Notes under the pieces: generated by a model | Database searches by the model: none | Told to the model about the DNA's origin: nothing | What the model saw: only the letters and a program-made list of their open reading frames with translations | In this document: piece by piece, positions 8,070 to 15,639 of the stretch | How the letters are laid out: the number at the start of each line of letters is the position of its first letter | Numbering within the stretch: position 1 is the stretch's first letter | NCBI RefSeq assembly: GCF_014197265.1 | Contig: NZ_JACIFH010000001.1 | Location: 62,001-126,000, forward strand | Source: Microbacterium invictum | GTDB taxonomy: Bacteria > Actinomycetota > Actinomycetes > Actinomycetales > Microbacteriaceae | DNA: 64,000 nt | Direction of reading: 5' to 3' | Position numbers and translations under genes: made by a program

Positions 8070-10951
8070 GCGGAGATCACCTGCGAATCGGTGGGAGTGG
8101 AATCAGTGGATGCCGGGTGGGTCTGCAGCGGCAGCGTGAGCACGCTGGGGCGGTGCGCATCGGCGAAGAGGTCGAGGGCGGGGCCGTCGCGGCGCGCAGT
8201 GGCCACGACGGTGAGCGGAGTCGCGGCGGCCGCGAGCCGGTCGGCGGCATCGCGCAGCAGCGCGGCTGCCTGGTCGCGGTCGGCGCCGGTGAGGGTGTCG
8301 ATGCCGTCGATGACCACGAGGCGGGTGTCGCGCTCGAGCGCACGACGCAGTTCCGTCAGCGGCTCGGCCGCACCGTCGAGTAGCGCGAGGCCGACGTGGG
8401 CGCGCACCCAGGCGGCACGGCCCGGGAGCAAGTGCCCGGCCACCCGCAGGCGGCCGTCCTGGGCGGTCACGCGTCCGGCGACCGTCAGTGCGAAGGCACG
8501 TGCGGCGCGCGGGTCGGCGCTGGTCACCAGCAGGGTCTCGCCGTGCCGGACGCGGAATGTGGCATCCGAGAAAAGCGTGACCTCGCCGAGGCCGCGTCCC
8601 CCGTCCACGCGCACGGCGACGTCGTCCCCGGCGAGCGGCTCGGCGTAGTCCGGCTCGGGCCACTCGGCCAGCTGCAGCTCACGCTCGACAGCCTCGCCTT
8701 CGATGTCGAAGTGGGGGAGGACCCGGTCGAGCCACCGCGGCATCCACCATGCCTTCTCGCCCAGCAATGTCATGACGGCCGGAACGAGCGTCATGCGCAC
8801 GAGGAATGCGTCGACGGCGATGCCGACGGCCAGGCCCAGGGCGATCGGCTTGATCGACGAGTCACCCTCGGGGACGAACGCGGCGAACACCGCGAACATG
8901 ATGACTGCGGCGGCGGTGACCACGCGGGCCGAGGCGGTGAACCCGCTGCGCACGGCCGCGACGGCGGTGTGCCGGTCGGCCCGCCCTCGGCGGGCGCGCC
9001 GGGAGTGCACGTAGTCCTCGCGCATGCGCGAGACGAGGAACACCTCGTAGTCCATCGCCAGGCCGAACAGCACGCCCATCAGGATGATCGGCATGAAGCT
9101 GATGACCGGCCCGGTCTTGTCGACGTGCAGCAGGTCGGCCAGCCAGCCCCACTCGAACACGGCGGCGACGACGCCGAACGAGGCGCCCACCGACAGCAGG
9201 TACCCGACGGCGGCCTTGATCGGCACCCAGACCGACCGGAACACGATCATGAGCAGCACCAGTGACAGGCCGACGACGAAGACGCCGAAGGGGACCAGCG
9301 CCGCGCCGAGCCTGTCGGAGATGTCGATGCCGACGGCGGTGAAGCCGGTGACCTTGAGGTCGACGCCGTACTCCTCGAGCAGCCGGTCGTGCTGGGCGCG
9401 CAGCTCGCGCACCAGCTCGGCGGTGGCCGGGTCGTCGGGGGCGGTCTCGGGGACGATCTGGATCAATCCGGTGTCGGCGGTCTCGTTGGGGGTCGCCAGA
9501 GCGACCTCTTTGACCCCGGGGATCTGCTCGATCTCCGCCTTCAGGTCGGCCATGAGACCCAGCGGGTCGGTCGAGGTGACGATCGTGCCGGCCATCACGA
9601 GCGGGCCGTTGGCACCGGGGCCGAAGTGCTTGGCGTTGAGGTCGTACGCCTGGCGGGCCTCGCTGGTCACCGGCTGGACGCCGGCATTGGGCAGGGCCAG
9701 GGCGAGGCTCGCCGCAGGAATGGCGGCCAGCCCCAGGCCGACCGTGACGGCGACCGTGGTGATCACGGGATGGCGGGTCACGAGCATGACCCAGCGGTTG
9801 TACTTGGGACGACGCTTCGCCGATTTCTCGGCCAGTGCAGGCGCCTCGGTCTCGGCGGCCTGAGCGGTCTCGCGCTTCCCTGCCCTGCGGCCCGTCGGCA
9901 GGGCGATGCCGGCCGAGGTGAGGTGGCCCCACCCCGCGACCCTGCCCTTCGAGAAGCCGAGCAGCGCGGGGGTCAGCGTCACGGCCACCACGACCGCGAT
10001 CGCGACGGCGACCGCGGCGGCGATGCCCATCGTGGTGAGGAACGGGATGCCCGCGAAGCTCAGCCCGATGAGGGCGATGAGCACCGTGACGCCGGCGAAG
10101 ACGACGGCGGAGCCGGCGGTTCCGGTCGCCCGGGAGGCGGACTCCTCGGGGTCGACGCCGGTGCGCACCTGGTCTTGATGTCGCGCGACGATGAACAGCG
10201 CGTAGTCGATGCCGACGGCCAGCCCCAGCATGATCGCGAGCATGGGGGTGACCGATGAGATCGATGCGAACGCGGTGGAGAAGTAGATCAGGGCGATCGC
10301 CAGGCCCACGCCGATCAGCGCGCTCACGAGCGGGAAGAAGGCGACGGCGAACGAGCGGAAGGTGATGATCAGCACGAACAGGGCGATCAGCACCCCGACC
10401 GCCTCGATGATCGACAGCGCCGGCATGGACGTCGCGAACAGGTCGCCGCCGAGGGCGATCTGCGTGTCTTCGGGCACGGCCGCGCGGAAGGAGTCGGTGA
10501 CTGCTTCGACCTCGGCGACGCTGTCCTCGGGGATGTCGGTCGACTGGCCGTCGAACTGGATCTGGATGATGGCCGCCTGCTCGTCGTCCGAGACGAGTCC
10601 GGTGACCATCTCGTCGAACGGGTCGGTGACGGCCAGCACCTTGTCGACGGCGGCGATCTCATCGACCACCGTCCCGATCTCCACGGCGAAGGCGTCGTCG
10701 GTGACACTCATGCCCTCGGGCGCGACCACGACCAGCTGGGCGCTCGTGCCGCTGGCCTGGGGGAACGAGCGCTCGAGCAGCTGAATGCCCTCCTGCGCCT
10801 CGGTCCCCGGGATCGAGAAGGAGTTGTCGGTGCCCTGCATGAACACGAGTGCGCCGCCGCCGGCGAGGCCGAGCAGGAGCAGCCACGACACCAGCACCCG
10901 CCACGGGTGACGGTAGGACCAGCGGCCGAGAGAGGAAAGAATGGTGGACAA
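8066..10951 (-). CDS. MMPL/RND-family exporter with a C-terminal ABC-ATPase-like domain
   Basis: A 961-residue exporter from a TTG start, with two repeats of one helix, a large extracytoplasmic loop and a five-helix bundle (around residues 20-400 and 440-760). Typical blocks are GLAVGIDYALFIVARHQDQV and GLAMDYEVFLVSRMREDYV. MMPL proteins move lipids or hydrophobic molecules using proton flux. Unusually, residues about 770-945 look like a decayed ABC ATPase: a VTLFSDATFRVRHGETLLV strand region, SADPRAARAF where a Walker A loop would be, and RLVVIDGIDTL resembling Walker B, with no P-loop lysine and no LSGGQ. I chose the TTG because GGAG lies 6 nt before it; the longer frame would read through the TetR operators. 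Confidence 0.82.
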   Translation of the reverse strand: MSTILSSLGRWSYRHPWRVLVSWLLLLGLAGGGALVFMQGTDNSFSIPGTEAQEGIQLLERSFPQASGTSAQLVVVAPEGMSVTDDAFAVEIGTVVDEIAAVDKVLAVTDPFDEMVTGLVSDDEQAAIIQIQFDGQSTDIPEDSVAEVEAVTDSFRAAVPEDTQIALGGDLFATSMPALSIIEAVGVLIALFVLIITFRSFAVAFFPLVSALIGVGLAIALIYFSTAFASISSVTPMLAIMLGLAVGIDYALFIVARHQDQVRTGVDPEESASRATGTAGSAVVFAGVTVLIALIGLSFAGIPFLTTMGIAAAVAVAIAVVVAVTLTPALLGFSKGRVAGWGHLTSAGIALPTGRRAGKRETAQAAETEAPALAEKSAKRRPKYNRWVMLVTRHPVITTVAVTVGLGLAAIPAASLALALPNAGVQPVTSEARQAYDLNAKHFGPGANGPLVMAGTIVTSTDPLGLMADLKAEIEQIPGVKEVALATPNETADTGLIQIVPETAPDDPATAELVRELRAQHDRLLEEYGVDLKVTGFTAVGIDISDRLGAALVPFGVFVVGLSLVLLMIVFRSVWVPIKAAVGYLLSVGASFGVVAAVFEWGWLADLLHVDKTGPVISFMPIILMGVLFGLAMDYEVFLVSRMREDYVHSRRARRGRADRHTAVAAVRSGFTASARVVTAAAVIMFAVFAAFVPEGDSSIKPIALGLAVGIAVDAFLVRMTLVPAVMTLLGEKAWWMPRWLDRVLPHFDIEGEAVERELQLAEWPEPDYAEPLAGDDVAVRVDGGRGLGEVTLFSDATFRVRHGETLLVTSADPRAARAFALTVAGRVTAQDGRLRVAGHLLPGRAAWVRAHVGLALLDGAAEPLTELRRALERDTRLVVIDGIDTLTGADRDQAAALLRDAADRLAAAATPLTVVATARRDGPALDLFADAHRPSVLTLPLQTHPASTDSTPTDSQVISA

Positions 10952-10983
10952 CAGGCGCTCCGGTGTGATGATCAGGATGATTC

Positions 10984-10999
10984 GATACAGCGCTGTATC
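10984..10999. promoter_or_regulatory. TetR-type operator 1
   Basis: GATACAGCGCTGTATC is a perfect 16-bp palindrome with the core ATACA-N4-TGTAT. It lies 33 bp upstream of the exporter start. A second copy of the same core follows, its centre 17 bp away. This is the normal arrangement for a TetR repressor acting on a divergent exporter. Confidence 0.75.
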
Positions 11000-11001
11000 C
11001 A

Positions 11002-11015
11002 ATACACTGTTGTAT
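11002..11015. promoter_or_regulatory. TetR-type operator 2
   Basis: ATACACTGTTGTAT shares the ATACA-N4-TGTAT core of operator 1. It overlaps a possible -10 box TATCGT (11013-11018) reading toward the regulator gene, which would give autoregulation as well as control of the exporter. Confidence 0.65.
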
Positions 11016-11093
11016 CGTAACGACGCGGCTCCCCGCAATCCTGGGGAGTCGGTGTGAACATCGGATGATGGATGCCGGAAGGAGGCCGCCCGC

Positions 11094-11720
11094 ATGAGCG
11101 ACGCGACCACACGGCCGAGCACGCGCCGCCGCGAGCAGACGCGCGCGCGGCTGCTCGACGCGGCGCACGAGATCTTTGGCGAGGTCGGCATGGACGGTGC
11201 GTCGGTCGAGGCGATCTGCGAACGCGCGGGTTTCACTCGAGGGGCGTTCTATTCGAACTTCGACTCGAAGGACGAGCTGTTCCTCGCCCTCGTGTCGAGA
11301 ATGGCCGAGGCGAAGATGGACGAGGTCGCCGGTCGCGTGCGCGATCTGAGCACCTCGGCCCCGCTGCAGCCCGCCGCGCTCGTGCGACAGGTGCTCGGCG
11401 TCTCGCTCGGAGAGCACACGGAGCCGCAGCTGATGAGCGAGATCCGCACGCAGGCGCTCCGCGATCCGCGGATGGCGCAGGCCTACCTCGCCTGGCACGA
11501 GAGGCTGCAGGCCCGCGTTGCGGCGGTGATCCGTACCGTCGTCGACACCCAGGGCGTCCGCCTGCGGCTCAGCGTCGACGAGGCGGCGCGGCTGCTGCTG
11601 AGTCTTTCGGAGGAGAGCTCGATGTTCGCGACGATCGAAGGCAAGAGCGAGGCGCAGATCGGTGCGGTGCTGGCCGATCGCCTCGAGCACCTCGTGACGC
11701 TGCTGGTCGACGTCAGCTGA
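11094..11720 (+). CDS. TetR family transcriptional regulator
   Basis: A 208-residue TetR-type repressor. The N-terminal helix-turn-helix is clear: TRARLLDAAHEIFGEVGMDG then ASVEAICERAGFTRGAFYSNF near residues 15-58, the usual DNA-binding signature ending in the F-Y-x-x-F helix. The C-terminal ligand domain is not recognisable by substrate. It is divergent from the MMPL-YhgE operon, with two ATACA-N4-TGTAT palindromes between them, so it most likely represses that exporter and itself until a hydrophobic ligand binds. The start has a strong ribosome binding site (GGAAGGAGG), so unlike many neighbours it has a leadered mRNA. Its end overlaps menC by 8 nt, tail to tail. Confidence 0.9.
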   Translation: MSDATTRPSTRRREQTRARLLDAAHEIFGEVGMDGASVEAICERAGFTRGAFYSNFDSKDELFLALVSRMAEAKMDEVAGRVRDLSTSAPLQPAALVRQVLGVSLGEHTEPQLMSEIRTQALRDPRMAQAYLAWHERLQARVAAVIRTVVDTQGVRLRLSVDEAARLLLSLSEESSMFATIEGKSEAQIGAVLADRLEHLVTLLVDVS

Positions 11721-12711
11721 CTGCGGCGAGCAGCCCGTAGCAGCGCGAGACCCGGTCGAGCCACCACTGCCGACGGTCGGTGGATGCCGCGTGCGCGCGC
11801 AGCAGGTCGGGGTCGGGTGCGACCGGCTCGACCGTGACGAACCCTGCCCGCGGCACCAGCGGGGCGGCGGTGACATCGGCGCGCAGCAGCGCGGCCGTCC
11901 CCAGTCCGCAGTCGTAGTCGAGCTGGGGGAGGGATGCCGCCAGCGCAGCGCCCATGGACAATCCGACGCTCGTGTCCAGCGCGCTCGAGACGACCGCCGG
12001 CAGCCCGGCCTGCGCGACGATCTCGAGTGCGCGGCGCACGCCGCCCAGGGGCTGCGCCTTGACGACCAGCAGGTCGGCCGCGCCGGCCCGCGCGACCGCG
12101 AGCGGGTCGGCGGCCTTGCGCACGCTCTCGTCGGCCGCGATCGGCACGCCCATGTACTTCACGCGCCGCCGCAGCTCGGCGAGTTCCTCCACCGTCGCGC
12201 AGGGCTGCTCGGCGTACTCGAGGTCGAACTCGGCCAGCCGGTGCAGGGCGTGCTCGGCTTCATCCATGTTCCAGCCGCCGTTCGCGTCGATGCGGATGCG
12301 GCCCTCGGGTCCCATCACCTCGCGCACGGCGCGGACGCGGGCGACGTCATCGTCGAGCGACTGGCCGCGTTCGGCGACCTTGACCTTCGCCGTCCGGCAT
12401 CCATCGAACCGCGCCAGCACTCCCGGCACGGCGTCCGCGGTCACGGCCGGCACCGTCGCATTGACCGGAATGGCCGTGCGCAGGGGGGCCGGCTGCCGGG
12501 TCCAGCCGAAGTCGATCGCCGCGGCCAGCCAGGTCGCCGCCTCGGCGTCGTCGTACTCGGCGAACGGTGAGAACTCGGTCCACCCCTCGGGGCCGCGCAG
12601 CAGCAGCGCTTCGCGCACATCCACCCCGCGGAATCGGGTGACCAGCGGCAAGGCGACCACGTGCACCTCGGCGAACAGATCGGCCAGTGGAGGAAGGCGG
12701 GTGGCGGTCAT
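11713..12711 (-). CDS. menC: o-Succinylbenzoate synthase MenC
   Basis: A 332-residue enolase-superfamily enzyme that dehydrates SHCHC to o-succinylbenzoate in menaquinone synthesis. Visible elements: the catalytic KVKVAE lysines near residue 134, the metal ligands in RIRIDANGGWNMDEAE (near 160), E in LEYAEQPC, D in IAADESVRK, and VVKAQPLGG carrying the second catalytic lysine. It lies on the opposite strand from menB, menE, menA and menD and has its own promoter box. The ATG at 12711 is 6 nt after a CAGGAT box and no ribosome site is present, so leaderless translation is likely. Confidence 0.88.
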   Translation of the reverse strand: MTATRLPPLADLFAEVHVVALPLVTRFRGVDVREALLLRGPEGWTEFSPFAEYDDAEAATWLAAAIDFGWTRQPAPLRTAIPVNATVPAVTADAVPGVLARFDGCRTAKVKVAERGQSLDDDVARVRAVREVMGPEGRIRIDANGGWNMDEAEHALHRLAEFDLEYAEQPCATVEELAELRRRVKYMGVPIAADESVRKAADPLAVARAGAADLLVVKAQPLGGVRRALEIVAQAGLPAVVSSALDTSVGLSMGAALAASLPQLDYDCGLGTAALLRADVTAAPLVPRAGFVTVEPVAPDPDLLRAHAASTDRRQWWLDRVSRCYGLLAAVS

Positions 12712-12723
12712 GGGTCCATCCTG
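12712..12723 (-). promoter_or_regulatory. Leaderless-type -10 box for menC
   Basis: On the minus strand CAGGAT (12718-12723) is followed by 6 nt and the ATG at 12711. It departs from TANNNT only at the first base. Confidence 0.45.
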
Positions 12724-12767
12724 GTCCGTTTACGCGCCGGCCGCAGTCCAATGATGTGTCACTCGCC

Positions 12768-12799
12768 TATAGTGTGTATCATACTGTATAGTGTTGATC
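12768..12799 (+). promoter_or_regulatory. padR promoter and probable autoregulatory operator
   Basis: TATAGTGT occurs twice (12768-12775 and 12787-12794) around the small palindrome GTATCATAC (12776-12784). The second TATAGT (12787-12792) is 7 nt from the ATG at 12800, so it can be the -10 box of a leaderless transcript. PadR-type repressors usually bind AT-rich inverted sites at their own promoter, and this is the only AT-rich patch here. Confidence 0.6.
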
Positions 12800-13135
12800 A
12801 TGACCGATACCGAAGCCCTCGAGACGCATCTGCAGGAGCTCCGTCGCGGCACCGTCGTGCTGGCGTGCCTGCGGCTGCTTGAGCACTCCGGGTACGGGTA
12901 CGCGCTTCTCGAAGAACTCACCGGCCGCGGGTTCGAGACAGACGCCAACACGCTCTACCCGCTCCTGCGCCGTCTCGAGAAGCAGGGGCACCTCACGAGC
13001 GAGTGGAACACGGACGAGTCCCGTCCGCGGAAGTTCTACCGCACGAGCGACGCCGGCCGGCGGCTGGCGCGCGCTCTCACGACCGACTTCGACGCGATCG
13101 CCACCGCGATCGCCGCACTGCCCGAGGAGGGCTGA
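12800..13135 (+). CDS. PadR family transcriptional regulator
   Basis: A small PadR repressor of 111 residues from the ATG at 12800; a GTG nine bases upstream would add three residues but would sit inside the -10 box. The winged helix is recognisable: GTVVLACLRLLEHSGYGYALLEELTGRGFETDANTLYPLLRRLEKQGHLTSEW, followed by RKFYRTSDAGRRLA. Such proteins sense small molecules or stress and usually repress the membrane protein encoded next to them. Here the next gene starts 1 nt after the stop and encodes a membrane protein with a cytoplasmic HAAS-type prefix, a standard PadR partner. Confidence 0.9.
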   Translation: MTDTEALETHLQELRRGTVVLACLRLLEHSGYGYALLEELTGRGFETDANTLYPLLRRLEKQGHLTSEWNTDESRPRKFYRTSDAGRRLARALTTDFDAIATAIAALPEEG

Positions 13136-13136
13136 C

Positions 13137-14078
13137 ATGACCGCCACCCTGACCGACCGTTACATCGACGCCGTCATCCGATCGCTGCCCGAGTCGCAGC
13201 GGGCCGACGTCGCCGCCGAGCTGCGCGCGTCGATCGCCGACCAGATCGACGACCGCGGCGCAGACGGCCAGCCTGCGGGCGCCTTCGAACGCGAGGTGCT
13301 CACCGCGCTCGGCGACCCCGACGCGCTCGCCGCCGGCTACGCCGACCGCACGCTGCAGCTGATCGGGCCGCGCTACTACCTCGACTGGCTGCGCCTCGTG
13401 AAGCTGCTGCTGTGGATCGTGCCGCCGGCCGCCGCGTTCGGCGTCGCGCTGGGCCAGGCCCTCAGCGGCGAGGCGCCCGGCACGATCATCGGGACCACGA
13501 TCGGCATCACGATCACCGTCGCCGTGCACACGGTGTTCTGGACGACGCTGGTGTTCGCGCTCGTCGAGCGCTCGTCGGGGAACGACGCCGCGCCGCTGAC
13601 GACCTGGAGCCTCGACAAGCTGCCCGAGCCCCGCCAGAGCGGCGCGACCTTCGTGGACATGGTCGCGGCGATCATCATGCTGCTGATCGGCGCCGCCGCG
13701 GTGCTGTGGGATCACTTCCTCGGCTTCGTGCCGGGCATGCACCTGTCGTTCCTGAACCAGGACCTGTGGCCCTGGTGGATCGCCGGGCTGTTCGTCGTGA
13801 TGGCAATGGAGGCCGCTCTCGCGATCGCCGTGTTCCTGAAGGGTCGCTGGACCATGCCGCTGGCGGTGCTCAACACCGTGCTCGCCGTCGCCGTGGCGGT
13901 GCCCGCGCTCTGGCTGCTCTTCCAGGGTCAGCTGCTGAACCCGGAGTTCTTCCCCACGCTCGTCACCGACGGCGAGGGGCCGAAGGTGCAGCAGATCGTC
14001 ACGATCGTCACCGGCTTCGTCATCGCCGGGGTCTCGGTGTGGGACATCATCGACGGGTTCCTGAAGGCCCGTCGCTGA
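13137..14078 (+). CDS. Membrane protein with N-terminal HAAS-type (permease prefix) domain
   Basis: A 313-residue protein. Residues 1-75 form a soluble helical domain (LTDRYIDAVIRSLPESQRADVAAELRASI) typical of proteins paired with PadR regulators; HAAS domains are thought to signal to or bind the PadR partner. The rest has about six or seven membrane segments with WWIAGLFVVMAMEAALAI and a last helix near residues 285-305. The molecular activity is unknown. The start is 1 nt after the padR stop, so the two form an operon. It converges on the next gene with a 9-nt gap. Confidence 0.8.
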   Translation: MTATLTDRYIDAVIRSLPESQRADVAAELRASIADQIDDRGADGQPAGAFEREVLTALGDPDALAAGYADRTLQLIGPRYYLDWLRLVKLLLWIVPPAAAFGVALGQALSGEAPGTIIGTTIGITITVAVHTVFWTTLVFALVERSSGNDAAPLTTWSLDKLPEPRQSGATFVDMVAAIIMLLIGAAAVLWDHFLGFVPGMHLSFLNQDLWPWWIAGLFVVMAMEAALAIAVFLKGRWTMPLAVLNTVLAVAVAVPALWLLFQGQLLNPEFFPTLVTDGEGPKVQQIVTIVTGFVIAGVSVWDIIDGFLKARR

Positions 14079-14087
14079 CCGGAAGGC

Positions 14088-14477
14088 TCAGCCGACCTGC
14101 TGGCCGCACATCCCGCACAGGCCCGACGGCGGCACCTCGATGAAGCAGTCCGGGCACAGCACAGCCGGCCGCTCCGGAATACTCGGGGCGGCCGGTTTGC
14201 GCGGTGCGGCGCTGCGCTGACGGCGCGCTCGGCCCTCGGGCTCGGGCGTCATACGCCGGGGCAGCGGGCGGTGGATGCCGCAGTAGAGACGCACGAACCC
14301 GGCCGGGTTGTTCGGGTGTCGCAGCTTCACCGCCCACAGGTCGGCGCGGTCCCGCGCGGGCTCGTCCACGGGGCAGGCCGCGCACCGTGCCGGTTCGCCC
14401 GGCATGGCCTCGTCGGCCCGGACCGGGGTGTCGAAGGGGAGGGCATCGCGCCAATCCGACGAAGTTCTGATCTGCAT
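14088..14477 (-). CDS. Small cysteine-rich protein, probable zinc ribbon
   Basis: A 129-residue protein of unknown function. It has CAACP near residue 37, YCGIH near 70, a basic disordered linker rich in Arg and Pro, and a C-terminal CPDC...CGMC pattern (last 25 residues) that should bind zinc. The start at 14477 is chosen for the GGAGAAGAG about 6 nt upstream; an in-frame ATG at 14501 and one further upstream would extend it. As I recall, similar short actinobacterial proteins have been labelled glucose-6-phosphate dehydrogenase, but nothing here resembles that enzyme. Confidence 0.65.
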   Translation of the reverse strand: MQIRTSSDWRDALPFDTPVRADEAMPGEPARCAACPVDEPARDRADLWAVKLRHPNNPAGFVRLYCGIHRPLPRRMTPEPEGRARRQRSAAPRKPAAPSIPERPAVLCPDCFIEVPPSGLCGMCGQQVG

Positions 14478-14562
14478 GGGCCGCTCTTCTCCGGCATCCA
14501 TTCGGAATGAACACCCTCCCTTCCAGGATCGCACGGTTGGCTGAGCGCCGCGCGCCTCCGCG

Positions 14563-14574
14563 TAGGCTGGGCAG
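14563..14574 (+). promoter_or_regulatory. Leaderless-type -10 box for menB
   Basis: TAGGCT (14563-14568), 6 nt, then GTG at 14575. Confidence 0.6.
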
Positions 14575-15474
14575 GTGACCGTTTCCGAGCTGTTCGACCC
14601 TGCTGAATGGATGCCGGCACCCGGCGCCGAGGACTACACCGACATCACGGCGCACACCTCGACCGACGGCCGCATCGCGCGCATCGCGTTCGACCGACCC
14701 GAGGTGCGCAACGCGTTCCGCCCGCACACGGTCGACGAGCTGTACCGGGCGCTGGACATCGCCCGGCAGGACCCGAAGATCGGCGTCGTGCTGCTGACCG
14801 GCAACGGTCCGAGCCCCAAGGACGGCGGGTGGGCGTTCTGCTCCGGCGGCGACCAGCGCATCCGCGGGCGCGACGGCTACAAGTACTCCGAGGACGAGAC
14901 GTCGGTGGCCGACCCCGCCCGCGCGGGACGACTGCACATCCTCGAGGTGCAGCGGCTGATCCGGTTCATGCCGAAGGTCGTCATCGCCGTGATCCCCGGC
15001 TGGGCGGCCGGCGGTGGGCACTCGCTGCACATCGTCTGCGACCTGTCGATCGCCTCGGAGCGGGCGCAGTTCAAGCAGACCGACGCCGACGTGGGCTCGT
15101 TCGACGCCGGCTACGGCTCGGCGTACATGGCGCGTCAGGTCGGCCAGAAGACGGCACGCGAGGTGTTCTTCCTCGCCGAGGAGTACTCGGCGCAGCGCGC
15201 CTACGAGATCGGCGCGGTCAACCGGGTGGTGCCCCACGCCGAGCTCGAGGGCGAGGCGATCGCGATGGCGCGCACGATCCTCGGCAAGTCGCCCACGGCG
15301 ATCCGCATGCTGAAGTTCGCCTTCAACGCGGTCGACGACGGAATGGTCGGCCAGCAGGTGTTCGCCGGGGAGGCCACGCGCCTCGCCTACGGCACCGACG
15401 AGGCCGTCGAGGGCCGCGACGCGTTCCTCGAGAAGCGTGACCCCGACTGGGCCCCCTACCCGTACCACTTCTGA
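14575..15474 (+). CDS. menB: 1,4-Dihydroxy-2-naphthoyl-CoA synthase MenB
   Basis: A 299-residue crotonase-fold enzyme that cyclises o-succinylbenzoyl-CoA to DHNA-CoA. MenB-specific features separate it from ordinary enoyl-CoA hydratases: FCSGGDQRIRGRDGYKY near residues 86-102, VIPGWAAGGGHSLHIVCDL near 139-157 forming the oxyanion hole, and SFDAGYGSAYMARQVG near 176-191. The length matches actinobacterial MenB. GTG start, 6 nt after a TAGGCT box. menE follows about 165 nt downstream, across a large inverted repeat. Confidence 0.93.
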   Translation: MTVSELFDPAEWMPAPGAEDYTDITAHTSTDGRIARIAFDRPEVRNAFRPHTVDELYRALDIARQDPKIGVVLLTGNGPSPKDGGWAFCSGGDQRIRGRDGYKYSEDETSVADPARAGRLHILEVQRLIRFMPKVVIAVIPGWAAGGGHSLHIVCDLSIASERAQFKQTDADVGSFDAGYGSAYMARQVGQKTAREVFFLAEEYSAQRAYEIGAVNRVVPHAELEGEAIAMARTILGKSPTAIRMLKFAFNAVDDGMVGQQVFAGEATRLAYGTDEAVEGRDAFLEKRDPDWAPYPYHF

Positions 15475-15477
15475 GCA

Positions 15478-15575
15478 TGTTCGTCTCGCAGGACTTTCGC
15501 GCGTGCCGGCCCCATTCGGGCCGCATTCCGCCGTGCGGAGAGCCGTGCCGGCGGACATCTCCTGCGAGCCGAACA
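15478..15575. repeat. 98-bp element with 16-bp terminal inverted repeats
   Basis: The arms 15478-15493 (TGTTCGTCTCGCAGGA) and 15560-15575 match as inverted repeats at 15 of 16 positions. The interior is GC-rich and can fold further. It begins 4 nt after the menB stop. It carries no ORF and is too small for an insertion sequence, so a palindromic repeat or MITE-like element is the best description. In the menB-menE mRNA it would form a strong hairpin. Confidence 0.6.
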
Positions 15576-15639
15576 GAGGCCGCCGCATGAGAGGTGAGAT
15601 CACGGATGCCGGCGCGAAGGGATCCGGGGGCTGTTCGCC

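Noticed and set aside
6381..8648. Very long open frame on the plus strand opposite YhgE and MMPL
   Set aside because: It mirrors the repetitive Ala/Gly/Asp codons of the YhgE gene, has no start signal or known domain, and is rich in Gly, Arg and Glu as expected for an antisense shadow at high GC.
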